A stretch of DNA of 64,000 bases, from NCBI RefSeq assembly GCF_000495815.1, contig NZ_AWGE01000005.1:310001-374000 (forward strand), written 5' to 3'. How positions within the stretch are numbered: position 1 is the first letter of the stretch; each line of letters starts with the position of its first letter. The notes below the pieces were generated by a model. That model was not told where the DNA came from. It did not search any database and saw nothing but the letters and a program-made list of their open reading frames with translations. Position numbers and translations under genes: made by a program. Positions 25,935 through 33,777 of this stretch are shown here, in pieces. This stretch comes from Asticcacaulis sp. AC466. Its GTDB lineage: Bacteria > Pseudomonadota > Alphaproteobacteria > Caulobacterales > Caulobacteraceae.

Positions 25935-26071
25935 CAAAATCTCCTGGTGTGGAATGGGCCGGAAAAAGACCGTCTCTCACGCGTCAAGGAGGCGGAAGAG
26001 ACGGCGAAGACAGGCTGTTTATGGGGCGGCGACGTAAAATTCACCGCCCGTTACGTCTATATCAACCTGTA

Positions 26072-26081
26072 CAAACGTTTG
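26072..26081. promoter_or_regulatory. LacI-type operator CAAACGTTTG
   Basis: A perfect 10-bp palindrome with the central CG typical of LacI-family sites, in the 371-bp divergent region between amylosucrase (start 25934) and the TBDR (start 26306). It lies 138 bp upstream of the amylosucrase start. It pairs with a related site at 26197-26210. Confidence 0.6.
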
Positions 26082-26196
26082 CAAGATTTATGTGATTTTG
26101 GCGATGTACTTACCCTTAAATGCGCCGTATGAGGGATTATTCGCGACATTTTAGCCACTTTGCGGGGTGAATGCGTGTGTGTTGCCGCATTTTTAT

Positions 26197-26210
26197 TGCA
26201 AACGATTGCA
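26197..26210. promoter_or_regulatory. LacI-type operator TGCAAACGATTGCA
   Basis: A 14-bp palindrome with six of seven arm positions matching and central CG, sharing CAAACG with the site at 26072. It lies 96 nt upstream of the TBDR start. Two related sites in one divergent promoter region suggest joint control of both arms by the LacI protein encoded at 22239. The remainder of the 25935-26305 gap shows no gene. Confidence 0.6.
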
Positions 26211-26305
26211 TAAAGGCGTATCGCCGTTCTCAACAGGCTCATCACGCAGCACCGGAAAATGTCCCTATAGAAGGCGATCCGTTTCTGCATATAGGAAGCA
26301 CCAGG

Positions 26306-28792
26306 ATGAACAGTTCGAAAAATACCCATGCGCGTCTGGTTAAGGGCGTCTCTCTGGCCGTGCTGGGCGCGGCTCTGGCCTGTGGTCACGCGCTGGCCCA
26401 GGATGTTGCGGCGCCTGCCAAGGCGGTCGCTCCCGTCGACGATACCGCCACCACCGTGATCGTTACGGGTGGGCGCAACAATAAGACCAAGATGCAGACC
26501 TCGATGTCCATCTCGGCAATTTCCGCCCAACAGATTCAAGACTTTACGCCCAGATCGGAAGCCGAAGTCTTTCGCCTGATCCCGGGCATCCAGGCTCAGG
26601 ATACGGCTGGACCCGGCGGCAATTCAAATATCGGCGTGCGTGGTTTGCCGGTGGTCACCGGCGGGTCGGAATTCGTACAATTGCAGGAAGATGGCCTGCC
26701 CACCGTTTTGTTTGGCGACATGAATTTTGGCAATAACGACTACTGGACGCGTTATGATGCGACGGTTCAGCGCGTCGAAGCGGTTCGCGGCGGTGGCGCG
26801 TCTACCTTCGCCTCTCAGGCACCCGGCGCCATTATCAACTATATCAGCGACACTGGGACGCGTGACGGCGGCATGGTGGCCCTGTCGCGCGGCCTGGGCT
26901 TCGATGAAACCAAGATCGATTTTGCTTACGGCGGCCACATCAGCGATAGCCTGCGCTTCCATGTCGGCGGATTCGTCAAGAACGGCAGCGGCCCGACCCA
27001 TATTGGCTACAACGCCGAGCAGGGATATCAGATCAAGGGCAACATCACCAAGGAGTTGGACGGTGGAAAGGGCTATATCCGCCTGACGTTCAAGCGCCTG
27101 GACGACAAGGAGCCGACCTACACCACCATGCCCTCGATTGCGACGCTTTCGGGCAATACGATCACCGGCTTCAAGCCCATGCCCAATTTCGACGCCCGCA
27201 CGGACGGCAATCAATCGATCTATAACCAAACCTTCCAGGTCCTGAACAATTCAGGCCAGCTCGAAACCGTGCCGATGGAAGGTATTCACGTCAAGTCGAC
27301 CGCTATCGGCGGTGAATATCAATACGATTTCAGCGAAAATCTGTCCGTTCACGACGCTCTGCGCTGGACCGAACAAAGTGGCACGTTCCGCACGCAGTTT
27401 CTGAACGTGGCCACCACCGCCAGTGTCATCGGCTCCACCGTGAATGGCCGCACCGTCGGGTCCATCCTGTACGCCAACGGTCCCAATCAGGGCAAGGCCT
27501 ATACCGGCACCTACCTGAACAACAATCCCAATATCGATACCAATATGAGCGATATGGGGTCATTCGTGAACGACCTTACCCTGACCGGAAAGCACGAATT
27601 GAGCTTTGGTACCCTGACGGCCAAGGCTGGCTGGTTCTATATGCGCCAAACCATCGCCGAGGACTGGCATGTCAACCGGTCCTATGCCGAACTGAGCGGC
27701 GACAATCCGGCCCAACTCGATCTGTTTACCGGACCGAACGGCACCGGTACACAATTGACCGCTGCAGGCCAGGCCGGATTTAACGATAACTGGGGCAGCT
27801 GCTGTTCACGGGCCTACGATCTGACCTATGTCGACGACGCGCCGTATCTGTCGCTTGACTTGGTCACCGGGCCCTTCGACATTGACGCCAGCATCCGTCA
27901 GGATTCGATCAAGGCAAGCGGCAGCGCCTTAGGCGGGGTTACCGGCCCGAACACGACGGTGACCGATGCATTGGGCAGCGCTGTCCTGCCATCCCTGATC
28001 GCCGGCGGAACGCCCGAGGTTTTGGACTACACCAAGAAATATACGTCCTGGTCGATCGGCGCCCTCTATAAGCTGACGCCGAACACCAACCTGTTTGCCC
28101 GCGCCAGTCGCGGCGGCCGCTTCAACGCCGATCGGCGGATTTTGGGAGGTAACTTCAACGCGGACGGAAGTCTAAACGCACAGGGCGAGACCACTGCGGT
28201 CAATTTCGTCGAACAAAAGGAAATCGGCGTAAAGCGTCAGGCGCGGTTCCATGATGTGGCCTACGATTTTGAAGCCACCTACTTCACGGCCGACCTGACT
28301 GACAACAATTACGACTTTACCCGTATCACCCTGGGTCTGGACCCGGTCATCAGCGAGCACTATTCCGCCCATGGTTTCGAATTGTCCGGAAACATGCACT
28401 ATGGTCACTTCAGCCTGTACGGCGACGGAACGATCATCGACGCCAAGGTCAAATCCACCGGTCTCGCGCCGGGAGCCTTGCCGGACTATACCTTCCTGCT
28501 GTCCCCGTCCTACTCGGTCGGCAAGATATCGGTTGGTGTCAGCGTCAACGGTCAGGGCAAAAGCTATGCCTCCAGCGGTCAGCATGTCGATGGCCAGACC
28601 TTCGTCAACGGCGTAGTGAAGTTCCGCCCAACCGATGGATTGGAACTGGCTCTAAACGCCAACAACCTGTTCGATACGCTTGGCTATCGCGGGAGCGGCA
28701 ATCTCCTGCAAACCAGCACAACGTCGGGAATCTTCTCGAACTCGGCCGTGCTGGGGCGTACGGTTACGGCGTCGCTACGCTACACGTTCTAA
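26306..28792 (+). CDS. TonB-dependent receptor of the alpha-galactoside/sucrose locus
   Basis: An 828-residue outer-membrane receptor. Signal peptide (VSLAVLGAALACGHALAQ), TonB box/plug beginning TTVIVTGGRNN, plug motifs (AEVFRLIPGIQAQD, VQRVEAVRGGGASTFASQAPGAIINYIS), and a barrel ending in TVTASLRYTF. No STN domain. Start ATG 26306; the open frame extends upstream without a signal peptide. Its position between amylosucrase and an alpha-galactosidase, with LacI-type sites in front, suggests uptake of raffinose-family sugars. A strong terminator follows it. Confidence 0.92.
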   Translation: MNSSKNTHARLVKGVSLAVLGAALACGHALAQDVAAPAKAVAPVDDTATTVIVTGGRNNKTKMQTSMSISAISAQQIQDFTPRSEAEVFRLIPGIQAQDTAGPGGNSNIGVRGLPVVTGGSEFVQLQEDGLPTVLFGDMNFGNNDYWTRYDATVQRVEAVRGGGASTFASQAPGAIINYISDTGTRDGGMVALSRGLGFDETKIDFAYGGHISDSLRFHVGGFVKNGSGPTHIGYNAEQGYQIKGNITKELDGGKGYIRLTFKRLDDKEPTYTTMPSIATLSGNTITGFKPMPNFDARTDGNQSIYNQTFQVLNNSGQLETVPMEGIHVKSTAIGGEYQYDFSENLSVHDALRWTEQSGTFRTQFLNVATTASVIGSTVNGRTVGSILYANGPNQGKAYTGTYLNNNPNIDTNMSDMGSFVNDLTLTGKHELSFGTLTAKAGWFYMRQTIAEDWHVNRSYAELSGDNPAQLDLFTGPNGTGTQLTAAGQAGFNDNWGSCCSRAYDLTYVDDAPYLSLDLVTGPFDIDASIRQDSIKASGSALGGVTGPNTTVTDALGSAVLPSLIAGGTPEVLDYTKKYTSWSIGALYKLTPNTNLFARASRGGRFNADRRILGGNFNADGSLNAQGETTAVNFVEQKEIGVKRQARFHDVAYDFEATYFTADLTDNNYDFTRITLGLDPVISEHYSAHGFELSGNMHYGHFSLYGDGTIIDAKVKSTGLAPGALPDYTFLLSPSYSVGKISVGVSVNGQGKSYASSGQHVDGQTFVNGVVKFRPTDGLELALNANNLFDTLGYRGSGNLLQTSTTSGIFSNSAVLGRTVTASLRYTF

Positions 28793-28831
28793 CAAACCCT
28801 GATCCCGGCACTCACCCGCCGGGTTCCGGTT

Positions 28832-28877
28832 GAACGGACACTGTCCGCTAAGGCAGTGTCCGTTCTTTCCTCTTTTT
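28832..28877 (+). terminator. intrinsic terminator after the TBDR
   Basis: GAACGGACACTG and CAGTGTCCGTTC form a perfect 12-bp stem with a 10-nt loop (28832-28865), followed by a T-rich run TTTCCTCTTTTT. It lies between the TBDR and the halogenase-like gene on the same strand, so it probably sets a high receptor to low enzyme ratio by partial read-through. Confidence 0.85.
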
Positions 28878-28908
28878 CAGGTATCTCCTTTTCTCCAGGC
28901 GCCCGCCC

Positions 28909-30432
28909 ATGACCGCGACAGACCGCAGCATTCGCAAGATCGTTATTGTCGGCGGTGGTTCTGCTGGCTGGATGACGGCGGCGGCGCTCAGCAACGCGTT
29001 ACAGACCGGCTGCCACATCACGCTGATCGAATCCGAAGAGATAGGCACGGTCGGTGTGGGCGAAGCGACCATTCCAGCTATCAAGATGTTCAATCAGACC
29101 CTGGGGCTGGACGAGAATGCGTTTCTCAAGCGGACCCAGGGCACCTTCAAGCTGGGCATACAGTTTGTCGATTGGGGCCGCCGCGGCCATAGCTATTTTC
29201 ACCCCTTCGGCACCTATGGCCGGCCGTTCGATACGGTCAACGCCCACCACTTTTGGCAACGGGCGTTCGAAGCGGGCAGGGCATCCAGCCTGGATGACTA
29301 TTGCATGGCCTGGGCCGCCGCCTCACGGGGACGGTTCGCGCCGCCCTCCACCGATCAGCGCAATGTCTTGTCGACCTATGATTATGCCTATCATTTCGAT
29401 GCCGGGCTATATGCGCGCTTCTTGCGCGAATATGCCGAAGCTCGCGGCGTTCAACGTATGGAAGGCAAGGTCTCGGACGTCGCCATGGACGCCATGTCCG
29501 GTCATGTTACCTCCGTTCAGATGGAAGATGGCCGCTGTATTGAGGGCGAGTTGTTTATCGATTGCTCGGGATTTCGCGGCCTGCTCATCGAAGGTGCACT
29601 GAAAACCGGTTATTGCGAGTGGACGGATTGGCTACCCTGCAACCGCGCCGTGGCCGTACCGTGCGCCGCCACGCCCGAGCCCATCCCCTATACTCGCGCC
29701 ACTGCCCGCGACGCCGGCTGGCAATGGCGCATCCCGCTCCAGCACCGGACCGGCAATGGCTATGTCTATGCCGCCGATCACATCAGCGATGAGGCGGCGG
29801 CGGACGAGCTCATGGCCAATCTGGATGCGCCCACCTTGGCGGCGCCTCGCTATCTGCGGTTTGTTACCGGTCGCCGTCGGTTGTTCTGGAATCGCAATGT
29901 CATCGCTATCGGCTTATCGAGCGGTTTCATAGAGCCTCTGGAATCAACCAGCCTGCACCTCATACAGGCAGGCATCGCCAAATTGCTGGCCTTTTTTCCG
30001 GACCTGGGTTTCGATCCTATGACGAGGGATGAGTATAACCGCGTGGCGACTAACGAGATCGAGCGTATCCGCGATTTCATCATTCTCCACTATCGCTTGA
30101 CGCAAAGGACCGACAGCGCGCTGTGGCGTTATTGCGCCGCCATGGGCATCCCCGACACGCTGGCGGAAAAAATTGAGCATTTCCGCCAACACGGCCGATT
30201 GATTCAGCGCGATTTCGAACTCTTCGGACCGGCGTCATGGCTGGCCGTGCAGATCGGGCAATTGAACACCCCCCAGAAGACCGACCCGCTCATGGCCTAT
30301 CGGACGCTGGATGCAGCGCCCTGGCTCGATAAGTTGCGCGAGGCCATGGCCGCGGCTGCCGCCGGCCTGCCAACTCACGGCGCCTATATTGATCGCTATT
30401 GCAAGGCTGAACAGGACCCTCTCTCATGTTGA
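28909..30432 (+). CDS. tryptophan-halogenase-family flavoprotein
   Basis: A 507-residue FAD-dependent protein. The N-terminal dinucleotide fold is [17 protein letters not shown]; the halogenase-specific WxWxIP motif is present as WQWRIP at residues 271-276; [21 protein letters not shown] and [15 protein letters not shown] also fit the family. No signal peptide. In Caulobacterales such genes commonly sit beside TBDR and glycosidase genes, where the substrate is unknown and tryptophan is unlikely. The stop overlaps the GH27 gene by 7 nt, tying it to sugar use. Family assignment is firm; activity is not. Confidence 0.88.
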   Translation: MTATDRSIRKIVIVGGGSAGWMTAAALSNALQTGCHITLIESEEIGTVGVGEATIPAIKMFNQTLGLDENAFLKRTQGTFKLGIQFVDWGRRGHSYFHPFGTYGRPFDTVNAHHFWQRAFEAGRASSLDDYCMAWAAASRGRFAPPSTDQRNVLSTYDYAYHFDAGLYARFLREYAEARGVQRMEGKVSDVAMDAMSGHVTSVQMEDGRCIEGELFIDCSGFRGLLIEGALKTGYCEWTDWLPCNRAVAVPCAATPEPIPYTRATARDAGWQWRIPLQHRTGNGYVYAADHISDEAAADELMANLDAPTLAAPRYLRFVTGRRRLFWNRNVIAIGLSSGFIEPLESTSLHLIQAGIAKLLAFFPDLGFDPMTRDEYNRVATNEIERIRDFIILHYRLTQRTDSALWRYCAAMGIPDTLAEKIEHFRQHGRLIQRDFELFGPASWLAVQIGQLNTPQKTDPLMAYRTLDAAPWLDKLREAMAAAAAGLPTHGAYIDRYCKAEQDPLSC

Positions 30433-31634
30433 AACTCTTGATGAAGGCGCTGTTCGTGGCGTGCCTTTTCGCGGGGGCCATAGGTCCCGCCTGCGCCGAA
30501 GACGGCGTCCAGCTCCATGTCCCCGATAACGGCCTGGCCCGCACGCCGCCTATGGGGTGGAATTCCTGGAACAAGTTCGGGTGCGACATCGACGAAGGCA
30601 AGATTCGCGCTGTTGCCGACGCTCTTGTGGCGTCGGGCATGAAGGCAGCGGGATACACCTATGTGGTCATCGATGATTGTTGGCAAACCGGGCGTGACGC
30701 CAACGGCAATATTGTTGCGGATGTCGCTAAATTCCCGTCCGGAATCAAAGCTCTGGGAGATTATATTCATTCGAAAGGTTTGAAGTTTGGCCTCTATTCG
30801 GATACCGGAATTGCGACCTGCCAGGGCCGCCCCGGCAGCCGGGGGTACGAATATCAGGACGCGCGCACCTATGCCGGATGGGGTGTCGATTATCTCAAAT
30901 ACGACTGGTGCAACACGGCGACGCAGGATGCGCGGTCGTCCTATATGCTGATGGGGGATGCCCTGGCCAAATCCGGTCGGCCGATCCTGTTCAGTATATG
31001 TGAGTGGGGCAAGCATGACCCCTGGGAATGGGGGCGTGCGGTTGGCGGCAATATGTGGCGCACCACAGGCGATATCTGGGACAACTGGGAAGGGCAAGGC
31101 AACCATGGCGATTGGTTTGGCGTGCTGGACATTCTCGACCGCCAGGCCAATTTGTACAGCCATGCCGGACCCGGCGGCTGGAACGATCCCGACATGCTGG
31201 AAGTTGGCAATGGTGGCATGACACCCGCACAGTACCGCGCACATTTCAGCCTGTGGGCCATTCTGGCTGCCCCGCTGATCGCCGGCAACGATTTGGCGCA
31301 TATGGACGCAGCGACGCTTGATATCCTGACTAACCGTGATGTCATCGCCGTCGATCAGGACGTGTTGGGTGTCCAGGGACGCCGCGTCTACCAGAACGGC
31401 GACCAGGAGGTCTGGGCCAGGCCGCTGGCCGACGGCGGTCGGGCGTTCGTGCTCTTGAACCGTAGCAAGACGGCGCAGACGATCACCGCCGCCTGGACCG
31501 ATATCGGCTATCCATCACAGGCCAGCTTGCAGGTCCGCGATCTGTGGCTGCATAAGGAAATGGGTGCGTTTACCGGCCAGTACAGGGTGACAGTCCCGGC
31601 CCAGAGCGCCGTCATGATCCGGCTTCATACTTAA
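30426..31634 (+). CDS. GH27 alpha-galactosidase, exported
   Basis: A 402-residue glycosidase with signal peptide ([17 protein letters not shown]). GH27 motifs: [31 protein letters not shown], and YLKYDWCN with nucleophile Asp 160. [11 protein letters not shown] holds the acid/base Asp 256. A C-terminal beta-sandwich follows. It removes terminal alpha-galactose from raffinose, melibiose or galactomannan oligosaccharides in the periplasm. It overlaps the halogenase-like gene and precedes the MFS transporter by 19 nt. Confidence 0.95.
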   Translation: MLKLLMKALFVACLFAGAIGPACAEDGVQLHVPDNGLARTPPMGWNSWNKFGCDIDEGKIRAVADALVASGMKAAGYTYVVIDDCWQTGRDANGNIVADVAKFPSGIKALGDYIHSKGLKFGLYSDTGIATCQGRPGSRGYEYQDARTYAGWGVDYLKYDWCNTATQDARSSYMLMGDALAKSGRPILFSICEWGKHDPWEWGRAVGGNMWRTTGDIWDNWEGQGNHGDWFGVLDILDRQANLYSHAGPGGWNDPDMLEVGNGGMTPAQYRAHFSLWAILAAPLIAGNDLAHMDAATLDILTNRDVIAVDQDVLGVQGRRVYQNGDQEVWARPLADGGRAFVLLNRSKTAQTITAAWTDIGYPSQASLQVRDLWLHKEMGAFTGQYRVTVPAQSAVMIRLHT

Positions 31635-31653
31635 AGAGACAAAGGCGATTACC

Positions 31654-32889
31654 ATGTCCACCTCTCACACCCGGCCGGAACAGGCATCATTGCGCGCCAT
31701 CCGAATATTGACCTATCTGATGTTCATGATGTTCGCCATGACCACCGACAGCGTCGGCGTCATCATCCCCGAAGTGATCAAGGCTTTCAACCTGACCATG
31801 GCCGAGGGCGGCGCCTTTCAGTATGCGACCATGGGCGGCATAGCCTTGGCCGGACTGGGCTTGGGCTTCCTGGCCGACCGGCTGGGGCGCAAGGGCACCA
31901 TCATGCTGGGCCTGGTTTTGTTTGCCCTGAACGCCTTCTTGTTCGCGGTCGGCGACCGGTTCGGCTTTTTCCTCGTGCTCCTCTTTGTTTCCGGGGCGGC
32001 GATCGGGATTTTCAAAACCGGCGCCCTGGCCCTGATCGGCGATATATCCTCATCGACGGCCAGTCATACGCGGACCATGAATATGGTCGAAGGTTTTTTC
32101 GGCGTGGGCGCCATTATCGGACCCGCCCTTGTCACGCAACTGCTGCATGCCGGCCTGTCATGGAAATGGCTATACGTGATCGCGGGCGTCCTGTGTTTGC
32201 TCCTCATCGTCGTGGCCCAGGTTGTAAAATATCCGCACAGCGTCCGTCATGCGGATGCGCTGCCGAGCCTGGCAGTAACCCTCAAGGTGCTGTCCGATCC
32301 CTTCGCCTTGGCGTTCAGCGCCGGCGCCATGCTCTATGTCGGCGTGGAGGCGGCCATCTATGTCTGGATGCCGACCCTGCTGAAAGCCTATAGCGGATCG
32401 TGGCTGTTTTTGGCGACCTATGCCTTGTCGATCTTCTTCATCCTGCGGGCAGCCGGGCGTTTCTTAGGCGCGGCCATGCTCGCCAAACTCAGATGGACCA
32501 GCGTCCTGGTCATCTGTTCCGCCGCCATCTTCGTCTGTTTCTGCGCCGCGATGATAGGCGGCGCGTCGGTGGCCATTGTCAGCCTGCCGGTATCGGGCCT
32601 GTTCATGTCGGTCATCTATCCCACCTTGAACTCGAAGGGGATAAGCTGCTTTCCGAAGCAGCAGCACGGCGCCGTCAGCGGTGTGATCCTGTTCTTCACC
32701 TGCCTTAGCGCGGCGGTGGCCCCCTTTGTCATGGGGGCAGTCAGCGATGCTTTTCACAGCCCGTGGTATGGCTTTGGCGTTGCCACCGCCCTGTCGGCAG
32801 TCCTGTGCGTGATCATGATCGCAAACGCATTGAGCGGATTGAGCGACAAACGTCTGGCCCTGCTGGATAGCTCCGAATATTCGTCCTGA
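31654..32889 (+). CDS. MFS sugar transporter
   Basis: A 411-residue inner-membrane carrier with about 12 hydrophobic helices. The MFS signature loop is GFLADRLGRKGTIML between helices 2 and 3. The FucP-like late motif MSVIYPTLNSKG is seen in helix 10. It sits 19 nt after the alpha-galactosidase and is probably in the same transcript. It likely imports the galactose or sucrose released in the periplasm for the cytoplasmic amylosucrase/fructokinase. Substrate is inferred from context only. Confidence 0.85.
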   Translation: MSTSHTRPEQASLRAIRILTYLMFMMFAMTTDSVGVIIPEVIKAFNLTMAEGGAFQYATMGGIALAGLGLGFLADRLGRKGTIMLGLVLFALNAFLFAVGDRFGFFLVLLFVSGAAIGIFKTGALALIGDISSSTASHTRTMNMVEGFFGVGAIIGPALVTQLLHAGLSWKWLYVIAGVLCLLLIVVAQVVKYPHSVRHADALPSLAVTLKVLSDPFALAFSAGAMLYVGVEAAIYVWMPTLLKAYSGSWLFLATYALSIFFILRAAGRFLGAAMLAKLRWTSVLVICSAAIFVCFCAAMIGGASVAIVSLPVSGLFMSVIYPTLNSKGISCFPKQQHGAVSGVILFFTCLSAAVAPFVMGAVSDAFHSPWYGFGVATALSAVLCVIMIANALSGLSDKRLALLDSSEYSS

Positions 32890-32970
32890 GGTGAGATGTG
32901 AAGCGCGGCACTCACTTGTGAGAACTGAACGCAGAGGCATTCTCAACTTATTGATCAAATTGACATTTTT

Positions 32971-32980
32971 TGCGATCGCA
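32971..32980. promoter_or_regulatory. palindrome TGCGATCGCA upstream of the VIT1 gene
   Basis: A perfect 10-bp palindrome 67 nt upstream of the VIT1/CCC1-like start, in the 157-bp gap after the MFS gene. It is a possible metal-regulator operator. It does not match a Fur box that I can recognise. Confidence 0.3.
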
Positions 32981-33023
32981 GGGCCAGAGAGGCTTGCCAG
33001 GCCGTCATAGACATTCTAAGTTG

Positions 33024-33042
33024 ACCTCCACATTTTGGAGGT
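33024..33042 (+). promoter_or_regulatory. hairpin sequestering the Shine-Dalgarno of the VIT1 gene
   Basis: ACCTCCA and TGGAGGT form a perfect 7-bp stem with a 5-nt loop. The right arm is the Shine-Dalgarno of the following gene: GGAGGTGATC runs directly into ATG 33047 and is complementary to the 16S rRNA 3' end over ten bases. Folding would hide the ribosome site, so translation may depend on temperature, a ligand or a protein that opens it. Confidence 0.6.
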
Positions 33043-33046
33043 GATC

Positions 33047-33748
33047 ATGGCCGCGAAGCATGCCGTTCACGAACGGCATTTCATTTCCAGGGTCGGCTGG
33101 CTTCGCGCCGCCGTGCTGGGCGCAAACGACGGCATTATTTCCGTCGCTAGCCTGATTGTCGGTGTTGCGGCAACGCAGTCGGATAAGGGGACCGTCGTTC
33201 TGACCGGCCTGGCGGCATTGGTGGCCGGCGCCTTGTCCATGGCAGCGGGAGAATATGTCTCCGTCAGTTCCCAGGCTGATACCGAACGGGCGGACCTGGA
33301 GCGAGAGCGTCAGGAACTGGTGGATTTCCCGGCTGCCGAGCTGGAGGAGCTGACCCAGATCTATGTCGGGCGCGGATTGACGCGGGAACTGGCCGAAGTC
33401 GTTGCGACCCAGTTAATGGCCAGTAATGCGCTGGAGGCCCACGCGCGCGATGAACTTGGCATTTCCGAACATATGCAGGCCCGCCCGGTCCAGGCCGCGC
33501 TGACATCGGCTGCGACGTTCGCCTCAGGCGCTATATTGCCGCTGGGCGCCTTGCTTTTAAGTCCTCGTCCGCTTGCCGTATGGACGGTGACGGCATCTGC
33601 GCTTGTGTTCTTGGGTCTACTTGGCGCTCTAGGGGCGACAACCGGTGGGTCCAAGGTGACAAAGGCCGTGGTGCGCGTTGTCTTCTGGGGAGGTATAGCG
33701 ATGGCGGTTACGGCTGGAGTCGGTCATATCTTCGGCACGACGCTGTAA
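33047..33748 (+). CDS. VIT1/CCC1-family Fe2+/Mn2+ transporter
   Basis: A 233-residue membrane protein. N-terminal WLRAAVLGANDGIISVASLIVGVA is the hallmark first helix of the VIT1/CCC1 family. A second helix is followed by EYVSVSSQADTERADLERERQEL, a cytoplasmic acidic helical region (about 75-145), and three C-terminal helices. It likely exports iron or manganese from the cytoplasm. The start is fixed by an exceptionally strong Shine-Dalgarno (GGAGGTGATC), which is part of a hairpin. It converges on the RND operon 30 bp away. Confidence 0.92.
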   Translation: MAAKHAVHERHFISRVGWLRAAVLGANDGIISVASLIVGVAATQSDKGTVVLTGLAALVAGALSMAAGEYVSVSSQADTERADLERERQELVDFPAAELEELTQIYVGRGLTRELAEVVATQLMASNALEAHARDELGISEHMQARPVQAALTSAATFASGAILPLGALLLSPRPLAVWTVTASALVFLGLLGALGATTGGSKVTKAVVRVVFWGGIAMAVTAGVGHIFGTTL

Positions 33749-33777
33749 TTTGCCGCAATGCCGGTGTGAACCCGCAG

